Part shown: positions 1 through 8,327 of the stretch, piece after piece | Numbering within the stretch: position 1 is the first letter of the stretch | How the letters are laid out: every line of letters begins with the position of its first letter | Origin: an uncultured Solobacterium sp. | Lineage (GTDB): Bacteria; Bacillota_I; Bacilli_A; Erysipelotrichales; Erysipelotrichaceae | DNA length: 38,380 bases | Assembly (NCBI GenBank): GCA_938041275.1 | Contig: CALISH010000096.1 | Coordinates: 1-38,380, forward strand | Direction of reading: 5' to 3' | Program-made: the position numbers and the translations under genes | The notes under the pieces: generated by a model | The model's input: the letters and a program-made list of their open reading frames with translations, nothing else | Databases searched by the model: none | Told to the model about the DNA's origin: nothing

Positions 1-1
1 T

Positions 2-1159
2 CGTCTCTATCAGATGCAAGACCTGCTAAAGGCAAAGATGCAAGAAAATAACGATATTCTCGTACAGAAGACTATCGCTGCTTCAAAATACAAAGGATGG
101 ATAGCACAAACGGATGTTATTTTAGGATTTATCCGTGATGGGATTACCTATGGATATCTAATCTATTTGATGATGCATGGCATGATTGAAATGGGTTCAT
201 TTGTTCTCTATATCGGTATTGTGATTAGTTATGGTCAACGATTCACGGCATTAACTGCTGAGATTGCTAGATTACATTCTAACCTGGATCTAACAAAGAG
301 AACTTATGAATTTGAACTGGATAAAAATGTTATCAACCAGGACGGTAAGAGGGTTGTTGCGCCATTCGATATCATTTTTGAAAATGTATCTTTCCAATAT
401 CCAGAAAGTGAAAAGTATGTTTTAAAAAATCTTAATCTACACTTTACAGCAGGAGAGAAACTCGCTCTTGTGGGTGTAAATGGTGCAGGCAAAACTACAA
501 TCGTGAAACTGTTAAGTGGATTGTATACACCAACTTCAGGAAGAATCTTAGTCAATGGTATCGATTTGAAAGAAATTAATAAAGAAGATTACTTTAGTAA
601 ACTTGGAATTGTATTCCAAGAAATTGATTTGTTCTCTATGACAATTGGTGAAAATATTTCTTGCATGCATGAAGAAGACTATGATGAAAATCGCGTACAA
701 GAAGCGTTACGCATCTCTAAGTTAGATACGATTGTAAATCAGTTACCAAAGGGAATTCATAGTTATATCAATACAGATCTATCATCTGATGGAATCAACC
801 TCAGTGGTGGACAACAACAACGTTTATTGCTTGCAAAGGCATACTACAAAAATCCTTCTATACTCATCCTAGATGAACCAACTGCAGCACTGGATGCACT
901 TGCGGAAAAGGATATGTATGAAGAGTATAAGGAAATTACAAGAGATAAGAGTGCATTATTTATTTCACACCGTTTAGCTTCAACTCGTTTCTGCGACAAT
1001 ATTGTCTTCTTGGAAAATGGAGAGATTATTGAACAAGGAACTCACGAGCAACTTATGAAATTAAATGGTAAATACGCAGAGATGTTTGATGTACAGGCAA
1101 AATACTACAAGGAGGAAGAACAAGATGAAACTCAAGCAATTCTATCAACAAACGCATGA
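2..1159 (+). CDS. ABC exporter half-subunit, ATP-binding/permease protein (5' truncated)
   Basis: The reading frame is open to the left edge, so the N-terminal part of the membrane domain is missing and the first in-window ATG (14) is not the start. What remains is the end of a type-I exporter transmembrane domain followed by a complete nucleotide-binding domain: Walker A GVNGAGKTT (about nt 472-498), signature LSGGQQQR (nt 800-823), Walker B ILILDEPTAALD and the H-loop SHR. It overlaps the next exporter half by 35 bp, so the two are very probably co-translated and form a heterodimer in the cytoplasmic membrane. Both signature motifs and both post-Walker-B glutamates are kept, so neither half looks catalytically degenerate. 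The substrate (drug, peptide or lipid) cannot be read from sequence. Confidence 0.9.
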   Translation, partial: RLYQMQDLLKAKMQENNDILVQKTIAASKYKGWIAQTDVILGFIRDGITYGYLIYLMMHGMIEMGSFVLYIGIVISYGQRFTALTAEIARLHSNLDLTKRTYEFELDKNVINQDGKRVVAPFDIIFENVSFQYPESEKYVLKNLNLHFTAGEKLALVGVNGAGKTTIVKLLSGLYTPTSGRILVNGIDLKEINKEDYFSKLGIVFQEIDLFSMTIGENISCMHEEDYDENRVQEALRISKLDTIVNQLPKGIHSYINTDLSSDGINLSGGQQQRLLLAKAYYKNPSILILDEPTAALDALAEKDMYEEYKEITRDKSALFISHRLASTRFCDNIVFLENGEIIEQGTHEQLMKLNGKYAEMFDVQAKYYKEEEQDETQAILSTNA

Positions 1160-2924
1160 TTTGATTCAACTATTAAAAGTTCAATTTCCTCATATTACTG
1201 TACAGATGATTACATTAGCTTTCTGTAGAAGTACACCTAACTTCATTTTACTGTTTGGATATTCACGTATCTTAGACTTATTACTTACAAGCCAGTTTCA
1301 AGCAGCAATTCAAGTTGTCACGATTATGCTAGTTAGTAGTTATCTATTATCCTTCATTGGTAATTGGATTGATTCTTATTTACAAGGATATGAATTTATT
1401 ACAGATGAAATAATCATGAGTCAGGTGAACTATATGTCGTTTACCATGCGCTATGATATTTTTGAAGATAATGATAGCATGCAAAAAGTACGTGCAGTAA
1501 GTAATCGTATGAATGCTACAGGAGGAACTGGTTCTTTCTTACAGATCATAATTCTGTTATGCACTAACTTATTTTCTGCTCTATATGCATTATGTTTTGT
1601 AGGGTACTTGTTTTATCAGGCAATGCAGTATTCGTTCTATTTAGTATTACTACTATTACTGGCAGTTGGCTGTATTTGTTTGGGCGTTATGATTTTAAAG
1701 CGCACGAGTGCTTATTATGAAGACTTAAATAAAAGAAATATTCATAACAATTCCGTGTTTAGTTATCTAATCACAACAATGGTCAATGTAGAATACAAGA
1801 AACAAATGATGATCAATCGAATGGGTCAGTTGTTTGAGAAGTATTTTAAAAATATCATTAAAACAATCCATGTTTATTTGGACTTCTCTAAGAGAAAAGG
1901 AAGATATGAATCGGTTTATAACTTCGCATTAAGTATATTTGGAGCATGTACATATATTTATATCGCATACTTAAGCTTGCATGGTTATTTATCAATTGGT
2001 TCTGTGCTCTTATATGCAGGTGCGATGCAACAACTGATCCAATATATTTCGGGTTGTATCATATCGTATAGTGATGCGGTGTTCCAATTGGATTATCTAA
2101 ATCACTTTACAGATTTCTTACATGATGAATCTATTCGTACGACAGGCTCATTACCAATTGAAAAGAGAAATGATAATGCATATGAATTCTGCTTTGAAAA
2201 TGTAAGCTTCCACTATCCAAATAGTGAACAACTTGTATTATCCAATGTGAATCTTACATTTAAGATTGGTGAAAAGTTAGCGCTAGTTGGACAAAATGGT
2301 GCTGGTAAGACAACAATTATCAAACTGCTATGTCGCTTGTATCAACCGACTGAAGGAAGAATCTTGTTAAATGGTATTGATATTCAAAAGTTTGACTTCA
2401 ATGAGTATACAAAAATCTTTAGTCCAGTATTCCAAGATTTCAGTATGTTTAATATCAGTGCAAAAGAAAATCTAGAGTGTGGTCATTACAATGAAGAAAA
2501 ATATATCAATGCGGTTATCGCAGATGTCGGTCTAGAGAAGCGCTTTACATCTAGTCAGGATGGACTGGATTGTGTATTGGAAGATTTAAATAGTGAAGGT
2601 GTTAAGTTATCTGGTGGTGAAGCACAGAAGTTAGCAATTGCACGTGCATTGTATAAAGATGCGCCGTTTGTAATTCTAGATGAACCTACTGCAGCTTTAG
2701 ATCCATTCTCAGAAGCAGAAATCTATGAGAACTTTGATAAACTCGTTGGAGGTAAGACAGCTATCTATATCTCTCACCGTATGAGTTCATGTAAGTTCTG
2801 TGATCGTATTGTTGTCTTTAAAGATGGTAAGTTAGTAGAAGATGGTAATCATGATTCACTCATGCACCAACAAGGTGAATATTACACACTCTATCAAGCA
2901 CAGGCAGAGTATTATCAACAATAA
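1125..2924 (+). CDS. ABC exporter half-subunit, ATP-binding/permease protein
   Basis: This 599-residue protein is of usual length for a one-membrane-domain plus one-ATPase exporter half. The ATG at 1125 is chosen because AAGGAGGAAG lies 6 bp upstream, inside the end of the preceding gene; the longer frame from 1065 has no ribosome site. Residues about 20-330 hold the hydrophobic exporter segments. The ATPase domain fills the last 230 residues, with Walker A GQNGAGKTT, signature LSGGEAQK, Walker B FVILDEPTAALD and SHR. With the upstream gene it forms a probable heterodimeric exporter. No terminator is visible directly downstream. Confidence 0.92.
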   Translation: MKLKQFYQQTHDLIQLLKVQFPHITVQMITLAFCRSTPNFILLFGYSRILDLLLTSQFQAAIQVVTIMLVSSYLLSFIGNWIDSYLQGYEFITDEIIMSQVNYMSFTMRYDIFEDNDSMQKVRAVSNRMNATGGTGSFLQIIILLCTNLFSALYALCFVGYLFYQAMQYSFYLVLLLLLAVGCICLGVMILKRTSAYYEDLNKRNIHNNSVFSYLITTMVNVEYKKQMMINRMGQLFEKYFKNIIKTIHVYLDFSKRKGRYESVYNFALSIFGACTYIYIAYLSLHGYLSIGSVLLYAGAMQQLIQYISGCIISYSDAVFQLDYLNHFTDFLHDESIRTTGSLPIEKRNDNAYEFCFENVSFHYPNSEQLVLSNVNLTFKIGEKLALVGQNGAGKTTIIKLLCRLYQPTEGRILLNGIDIQKFDFNEYTKIFSPVFQDFSMFNISAKENLECGHYNEEKYINAVIADVGLEKRFTSSQDGLDCVLEDLNSEGVKLSGGEAQKLAIARALYKDAPFVILDEPTAALDPFSEAEIYENFDKLVGGKTAIYISHRMSSCKFCDRIVVFKDGKLVEDGNHDSLMHQQGEYYTLYQAQAEYYQQ

Positions 2925-3119
2925 CCAGAAGGTATACTGTTTCGATAGGAGGAAGATAGTGAAGTATATTGTAAGAGATTATTTAAATTGATTGATTCGT
3001 CTTCGCGGAATATCTGATATAAAAATAACTACTGGTTTATGATGTTCTAGTAAATCAGATTCGTACATGATTATGTCGATTGGTTAGAAAAGAACAACGA
3101 TAATAATGTGCATAATAGT

Positions 3120-3508
3120 GGCAAATAATATTTGGAAACATCGGATAAGTACTATTTGAGTGATTTAGGATTTCGCTATGCGATGTTAGGGACCGTAATA
3201 TGGATTATGGGCGTGCCTATGAAAATTTAGTGGCTCTTGAATTATTGCAAAGAGGATATACAATCTACGTTGAAAGACTCTATCAAAAGGAAATTGATTT
3301 TGTGGCTATGAAGCAGAATGAAAAAGTATATATTTAGGTTTCTGATGATATAACTAGCCAAGACACATTAAATAGAGAACTCAAACCATTACAAGAAATG
3401 AAAGATTCCTATCCGAAAATTATTATCTCAAATACGAAGCATGAAAATTACGATATAGAAGGTATAAAGGTGCTTGATATTACAAGATGGTTATTGCAAG
3501 TGGCATAA
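3120..3508 (+). pseudogene. Remnant of a DUF4143-type AAA ATPase (C-terminal part only)
   Basis: Three stretches match the C-terminal half of the widespread DUF4143 ATPases: GK-stop-YLETSDKYYLSDLGF, then MDYGRAYENLVALELL, then EIDFVAMKQNEKVYI-stop-VSDD, ending at TAA 3506-3508. The lesions can be placed: a TAA at 3126-3128 where a Lys codon (AAA) is expected, one missing base near 3192-3193 that shifts the frame, and a TAG at 3335-3337 where the family has Gln (CAG). The ATPase domain (Walker A) is not found upstream, so the 5' half is deleted or unrecognisable. Family members are often associated with mobile or defence-related DNA; this copy is dead. Confidence 0.8.
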
Positions 3509-3536
3509 AAGTGGATTGTTGATTTTGTGAAAACTA

Positions 3537-3566
3537 GTGACATTTTTATGTGATTTGCCGTATAAT
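3537..3566 (+). promoter_or_regulatory. Probable sigma-A promoter of pheST
   Basis: GTGACA (3537-3542) and a perfect TATAAT (3561-3566) are separated by 18 bp. The site lies just upstream of the T-box leader, the expected place for the pheST promoter. Confidence 0.65.
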
Positions 3567-3574
3567 ATGGCTAT

Positions 3575-3797
3575 TAAAGCGATAACGAAAAGAGTAGTAG
3601 CCAAACACGCTATAGAAAGAGAGGAACCTAAACGCTGAAAGGGTTCTATAGAAGACGCTTGGTGAATTCACTTTTCCAGTGGGATTAATCATCCCCGTAT
3701 ATCTACGTTACAGATTAATTGAGGTGCGCACGATTGTGCGAATCAGGATGGTACCGCGTGAATAACGTTCCTGCAATATTTTGCAGGAATTTTTTTA
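3575..3797 (+). promoter_or_regulatory. Phe-specific T-box leader with intrinsic terminator
   Basis: The leader carries the T-box core AGGATGGTACCGCG (3745-3758). A candidate specifier TTC (Phe, 3667-3669) lies in GTGAATTCAC. The leader ends in a terminator of 9 perfect base pairs (3768-3776 with 3781-3789, loop TATT) followed by seven T residues (3790-3796). In this riboswitch class, uncharged tRNA pairs with the specifier and the T-box bulge and stabilises an antiterminator. Here uncharged tRNA-Phe would turn on pheST. The specifier agrees with the downstream genes, which supports the assignment. The 5' limit is approximate. Confidence 0.93.
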
Positions 3798-3812
3798 TGG
3801 AGGAAAAGGTCG

Positions 3813-4850
3813 ATGAGCGATAAAGTTATGCAGGTCCAAGAAGAAGCGTTAGCTGCGATTGAGCAAGCAACAACCTTGGAACAATTACAACAAGTCAAAA
3901 TTCAATACTTAGGTAAAAAGGGGAGTATTCAGGCACTTATGTCTGAGATGAAAGCTTTACCACCAGAGGAAAAGCCAGCCTTTGGACAGAAGGTAAATGT
4001 ATGTAAGGATACAGTTGCCAAAGTATTAGAGTCAAAAGAAGAAGTGTTAAAGATTGCGGCTCTTGCAGGTAAGCTAGAAGCCGAAAAGATTGATGTTACA
4101 TTAGCTGGAGATATTCATAAACTTGGAACGACACATCCACTTGTGATGATTCAACAGGAGATTGAAGATCTCTTCTTGAGTATGGGTTATAAGGTTGCGG
4201 AAGGTCCTGAAGTGGAACAGGATTACTACAACTTCGAATTGGCTAATACACCAAAAGATCACCCAGCACGTGATATGCAGGATACGTTCTATATCGATCC
4301 AAATACATTATTAAGAACACATACAACTGCGATGCAGATGCGTGAATTAGAGAAGGCAAAGGGACAGGTTCCAATTAAGTTAATTTGTCCAGGTAAGGTT
4401 TATCGTCGTGATGACGACGATGCGACACATAGCCATCAGTTCATGCAATGTGAAGGCCTTGTTGTTGGAGAGAATATTACTTTAGCTGACCTCAAGGGAA
4501 CATTAGAATACATGGCTAGCACAATGTTTGGTCAAGGTAGAACAGTTCGCTTCCGTCCATCATACTTCCCATTTACAGAGCCTTCTGTAGAAGTTGATGT
4601 TTCTTGTCCATTCTGTAATGGTAAGGGTTGTAACGTATGTAAGGGATCTGGTTGGATTGAAATCTTAGGTGCAGGTATGGTACATCCAAATGTATTACGC
4701 ATGAATGGATTTGATCCTGAGAAGTATTCTGGGTTTGCCTTCGGTGTAGGACTTGAAAGAGTTGCGATGTTGAAATATGGAATTGATGATATTCGCAACT
4801 TCTATACAAATGACGTTCGCTTTTTGAAGATATTCGATCGTTTTGACTAA
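3813..4850 (+). CDS. pheS: Phenylalanine--tRNA ligase alpha subunit
   Basis: Class II aminoacyl-tRNA synthetase catalytic subunit, which charges tRNA-Phe in an alpha2-beta2 complex with PheT in the cytoplasm. At 345 residues it has normal length. The N-terminal ~90 residues are a helical tRNA-binding arm. Motif 2 (CPGKVYRRDDDDATHSHQF) and motif 3 (GFAFGVGLERVAMLKYG) are intact, as is the cysteine cluster CPFCNGKGCNVCKGSGW seen in other Bacillota PheS proteins. Start ATG 3813 follows ATGGAGGAAAAGG in the region just after the leader terminator. It is 13 bp from pheT and is controlled by the T-box leader. Confidence 0.98.
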   Translation: MSDKVMQVQEEALAAIEQATTLEQLQQVKIQYLGKKGSIQALMSEMKALPPEEKPAFGQKVNVCKDTVAKVLESKEEVLKIAALAGKLEAEKIDVTLAGDIHKLGTTHPLVMIQQEIEDLFLSMGYKVAEGPEVEQDYYNFELANTPKDHPARDMQDTFYIDPNTLLRTHTTAMQMRELEKAKGQVPIKLICPGKVYRRDDDDATHSHQFMQCEGLVVGENITLADLKGTLEYMASTMFGQGRTVRFRPSYFPFTEPSVEVDVSCPFCNGKGCNVCKGSGWIEILGAGMVHPNVLRMNGFDPEKYSGFAFGVGLERVAMLKYGIDDIRNFYTNDVRFLKIFDRFD

Positions 4851-4863
4851 GAGGAGGAAGGCA

Positions 4864-7260
4864 ATGAGACTAAGTTATAAATGGCTACAGGAATATGTAG
4901 ATTTAAGTGATATTACGCCACAACAACTAGCGGACAGATTAACAACTGCTGGACTAGAGGTTGAAGGAATTGAACCGATGGCACAAGGTACTGGTCTTGT
5001 GATTGCGGAAGTGATTGAATGTGAAGATATCCCGGATACACATTTACACCGTACAATTATTCGCTATGGAACAGGTGAAAATGACACAACACAAATTGTA
5101 TGTGGTGCTCCAAACTGCCGATTAGGTTTAAAGGTAATCGCAGCTTTACCAGGTGCAGTTTTACCTGGAATTACCATTCAAGCAAAACCACTTCATGGGA
5201 TTGAATCAAATGGTATGCTTTGCTCACTACGTGAGTTAGGTATTGATCATAAATATCTTACAGAAAAACAAATTAACGGAATTGAAGAGTTAGCAGAAGA
5301 TGCACCTGTAGGTGAAACAAACGTGCTTGGATACATAGGCTATGATGACACGATTTTAGATGTATCATTAACACCAAATCGTGCAGACTGTTCTAGCATG
5401 TGGAACATGGCAAAGGAAGTTGGTGCTATCTTACACCGTGAGGTAAAGTGGCCTGATTATGCTGGTAAATCAAATATCGGAACACCATCCACATTTAAGG
5501 TAACAAGTAACACTGAAAAGTGTGACTTCTTCATGGGTAAAGTTGTAAATCATGTAAAGGTAGGACCATCTCCAAAGTGGATGGTGGAATACTTACATGC
5601 GGCAGGTATCAATTCTATTAATAATGTGGTTGATATTTCCAACTTTGTAATGCTCGAAACAGGACAGCCATTACACTATTACAATCTTGCAAAGCTTCCA
5701 ACAAGAGAAATTACAGTTGTGGATGATTGTGAGTTAAAGATGACTGCACTGGATGGTGTAGAGTTTGCGATTGAAAAGGGTGATATCCTTATCACTACAA
5801 ATGGTGAAGTGACTGGTATTGCCGGTATCATGGGTGGGGAAGAATCCATGATCGATGAAACAACAGAAGGTATCTTTATCGAAGCAGCACATTTCAATAA
5901 GACATCTGTACGTCGCTCATCTATCCGTTTAAACCTTATTACAGAAGCAGCACAGCGCTTTACAAAGGGTATTGAGGCATTAGCAGCACAGAAGGCAATG
6001 GACCGTTCTGTACAACTCTTACAAGAGTATGCATGTGCAGATGGATTTGAAGAGACAGTTACTTATGGCACAGATGGTTATAAACCAGTTGTGGTAAAAG
6101 AAACACTTTCTCACTGCAATGCTTTATTAGGTACAGCATTTACAATGGATGAAGTGAAGGAAACACTCATGTGGTTGAACTTTGAACCAGAAGTAAATGG
6201 TGATGAGATTACTTGTCATATCCCAAGTTACCGTGTTGATATCGAAGGTCGTGCAGACATCGATGAAGAAATCGTGCGTTTGATTGGCTTTGATACTTTG
6301 AAATCTACATTACCAGTAATGACTACAACAGTTGGCCAACTAACACCAAAACAAAAACTCAGACGTATGACACGCGAAACATTGAAGGCCTTTGGTCTCA
6401 ATGAAATCGTTACATATACATTAATCTCTGAAGAAGAGATGAAGACAGCGTTAGCTCCACTTGGTGAAGCAATCCCTCTTGCGATGCCAATGTCAGAGAA
6501 TCGTAAGTACATCCGTGCAAGTTTATTAAACTCTGTATTAACAAGTGTGCAATACAATGAAGCACATCAGAATACAGATAACTTGTTATTTGAAATCTCT
6601 AAGGTTTATGCAAAGAATAAGGAAGAAGAAAGACTTGCAGTTGTATTAGACGGTAATGTACAAAATGATCCACTTCATAAGTTAAATGAAGCTGGTGATT
6701 TCTATGCCTTAAAGGGAATCTTAATGACATGGTTAAATCGTTGTGGTTTCAATGATGCACGTATTACGGTACGTCCAAATACAACAGATGTTGAACATTT
6801 CCACCCATACCGTAGTGCAGAGATTCTCTTAGACCGTAAACCATTAGGTCTATTTGGTGAATTACATCCAAGCTATGCGAAGAAGTATGATTTAAAGAGA
6901 GTAACATATGCGGAACTTTCCTTGGATGTTGTAAATGAAACAAGTGCTTCTAAAGTGAAGTTTGTACCGATTGATCGTTATCCATCTATCTCACGTGATA
7001 TTGCGTTAGTTGTAGATAGAGAAGTAACAGCAGAAGAAATGTTAAAGATTATCAATAGTACAGGTAAGAAGCTTGTTCGTAAATCAGAAGTATTTGATAT
7101 TTACGAAGGAGAACACGTTGAAGCAGGTAAGAAGTCGGTTGCCTTACGTATTACATATCAGGCAACTGATCATACACTAAGCGATGAAGAAGTACGTACT
7201 GTACACGATGCAATTCTTGCAACACTCAAAGAAAAGCTATCAGCAGACTTGCGTTCATAA
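4864..7260 (+). CDS. pheT: Phenylalanine--tRNA ligase beta subunit
   Basis: Beta subunit of PheRS (798 residues, standard for the bacterial long form). It begins MRLSYKWLQEYVDL, the typical PheT start, and AGAGGAGGAAGG lies just upstream, so ATG 4864 is preferred to the frame start at 4843. An N-terminal OB-fold tRNA-binding region (about 40-150, IVCGAPNC motif), B3/B4 editing and B5 regions, and a C-terminal ferredoxin-like anticodon-binding domain (about 700-795, PSISRDIALVVDREV) can be followed. The editing domain hydrolyses Tyr-tRNA-Phe in this family. Co-transcribed with pheS; ends at a strong terminator. Confidence 0.98.
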   Translation: MRLSYKWLQEYVDLSDITPQQLADRLTTAGLEVEGIEPMAQGTGLVIAEVIECEDIPDTHLHRTIIRYGTGENDTTQIVCGAPNCRLGLKVIAALPGAVLPGITIQAKPLHGIESNGMLCSLRELGIDHKYLTEKQINGIEELAEDAPVGETNVLGYIGYDDTILDVSLTPNRADCSSMWNMAKEVGAILHREVKWPDYAGKSNIGTPSTFKVTSNTEKCDFFMGKVVNHVKVGPSPKWMVEYLHAAGINSINNVVDISNFVMLETGQPLHYYNLAKLPTREITVVDDCELKMTALDGVEFAIEKGDILITTNGEVTGIAGIMGGEESMIDETTEGIFIEAAHFNKTSVRRSSIRLNLITEAAQRFTKGIEALAAQKAMDRSVQLLQEYACADGFEETVTYGTDGYKPVVVKETLSHCNALLGTAFTMDEVKETLMWLNFEPEVNGDEITCHIPSYRVDIEGRADIDEEIVRLIGFDTLKSTLPVMTTTVGQLTPKQKLRRMTRETLKAFGLNEIVTYTLISEEEMKTALAPLGEAIPLAMPMSENRKYIRASLLNSVLTSVQYNEAHQNTDNLLFEISKVYAKNKEEERLAVVLDGNVQNDPLHKLNEAGDFYALKGILMTWLNRCGFNDARITVRPNTTDVEHFHPYRSAEILLDRKPLGLFGELHPSYAKKYDLKRVTYAELSLDVVNETSASKVKFVPIDRYPSISRDIALVVDREVTAEEMLKIINSTGKKLVRKSEVFDIYEGEHVEAGKKSVALRITYQATDHTLSDEEVRTVHDAILATLKEKLSADLRS

Positions 7261-7266
7261 CAAAAC

Positions 7267-7290
7267 AAGCCGAGTAATTGCTCGGCTTTT
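7267..7290 (+). terminator. Intrinsic terminator of pheST
   Basis: An 8-bp stem AAGCCGAG/CTCGGCTT (7267-7274 with 7281-7288) with a 6-nt loop ends in TTTT. It sits 6 bp after the pheT stop codon and faces the convergent regulator gene. Confidence 0.88.
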
Positions 7291-7300
7291 GTATGCATGT

Positions 7301-8152
7301 TTATTGCTCTTTTGTTTTTAGGAATTGTTTACGATATGCACTCGGAGAACAACCAATTTCACGTTTAAATGCAAAGGTAAAGTAATTTTGGTTTGAGAAA
7401 CCAATGATAGCGGAGATATCATTCATACTATAACTGGTAGTCTCTAATAGAAATTTTGCTTCGGAGATTCTTCGCTGTATCAAATAACGCATCGGAGAAA
7501 TTCCTTTATATTGGTTGAATGCATGTACTAAGTAATATTTATTTAAGAATGTTAATTCACTGAGTTTATCTAGGTCGATATCTTCTTTAAAGTGATCATT
7601 GATATAGTTTTCGATAAAGATACATTCTTTTGTTGTCTTTTTTACTGGGGATACATTTAGCGTTGTATTGGTACGACGTACCATGTTAATAAGCATAATC
7701 TCTAATAAGGAATTTACTAAGTGTTGGGAGTATTCATCTTGATGTTCCATTTCATGCAGTAATGTTTTGAGATAGAAGAGAATATCATTTTTATATGCTT
7801 TATAGTTATGCATACTGAAGTTACTATTGAAACGTTTATCATCACTATGGAAGTGTAAACCTTCAATACCTGCTACAATATATTCAAGAGGGGAATTCTC
7901 TTTACTAACCTCAGTGTGTTCAATATATGAGTTTACAATAATCAGGTCATCTGCTTGAATGTCTAAGTATTTGCCTTCAACAAAGAATTTACCTTCGCCA
8001 GAAATAACGTAGAAAAGCTCTGCACATGCATGACTGTGCGGAGTTGAATGCCAATCTCCTTCATAACGGGAGTGGGTAACATACAAGATCTTACCTAGTG
8101 AACGATCTTCGTTTTGGTTCTGAGAAATAGCCGTAATCATCGCTTTAATCAT
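7301..8152 (-). CDS. AraC-family transcriptional regulator (cupin sensor + HTH)
   Basis: A 283-residue protein with an N-terminal cupin-like sugar-sensing domain (about residues 25-95, with H-S-H-ACAELFYVISGEGKF) and a C-terminal AraC double helix-turn-helix domain (about 180-278). The latter contains the family hallmarks GISPMRYLIQRRISEAK, IIGFSNQNYFTFAFKREIG and CSPSAYRKQ. It is divergent from the sugar-transport/GH112 operon and is probably its activator. Direct half-sites with 21-bp spacing lie in the shared intergenic region. Start 8152 lacks a clear ribosome site; Met5 (8140) is an alternative. The inducer (galacto-N-biose, lacto-N-biose or a breakdown product) is inferred only from the neighbours. 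Confidence 0.9.
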   Translation of the reverse strand: MIKAMITAISQNQNEDRSLGKILYVTHSRYEGDWHSTPHSHACAELFYVISGEGKFFVEGKYLDIQADDLIIVNSYIEHTEVSKENSPLEYIVAGIEGLHFHSDDKRFNSNFSMHNYKAYKNDILFYLKTLLHEMEHQDEYSQHLVNSLLEIMLINMVRRTNTTLNVSPVKKTTKECIFIENYINDHFKEDIDLDKLSELTFLNKYYLVHAFNQYKGISPMRYLIQRRISEAKFLLETTSYSMNDISAIIGFSNQNYFTFAFKREIGCSPSAYRKQFLKTKEQ

Positions 8153-8197
8153 ACCATGTAACGCATATCGGCATTCTTAAGTTTTAATTGATTATAT

Positions 8198-8255
8198 GAA
8201 ATATTGCGAAATAGATATATTAGAGCAATATTTCGATAATATTTAGCAATATATC
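8198..8255. promoter_or_regulatory. Candidate AraC-type operator: one inverted and one direct repeat of a 10-bp half-site
   Basis: GCAATATTTC (8225-8234) recurs as GCAATATATC (8246-8255), 9 of 10 identical, with starts 21 bp apart, that is two helical turns on one DNA face. This is the arrangement of AraC-family dimer sites. A perfect inverted copy, GAAATATTGC, lies at 8198-8207. The group sits between the divergent regulator and the transporter operon. Binding is inferred from arrangement only. Confidence 0.55.
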
Positions 8256-8258
8256 TCT

Positions 8259-8286
8259 TGTTTGAAAGCGTTTTCAACAATAAACT
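8259..8286 (+). promoter_or_regulatory. cre-like CcpA/LacI operator overlapping a probable operon promoter
   Basis: TTGAAAGCGTTTTCAA (8262-8277) is a near-perfect palindrome around a central CG and fits the catabolite-responsive element consensus. It overlaps or lies between a possible -35 (TTGTTT, 8259-8264) and -10 (TAAACT, 8281-8286), spacing 16 bp. Its position implies glucose repression of the GH112 operon by CcpA, or a LacI-family regulator. The promoter hexamers are weak, which is compatible with activation by the AraC protein. Confidence 0.6.
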
Positions 8287-8327
8287 GAAATTATCAAAAA
8301 AGTTTCTTAGGAGGAAAAGAGGAACAA

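Noticed and set aside
2925..3119. N-terminal half of the DUF4143 ATPase
   Set aside because: No Walker A or other ATPase motif could be read in any frame here; only the C-terminal part from 3120 is supported.
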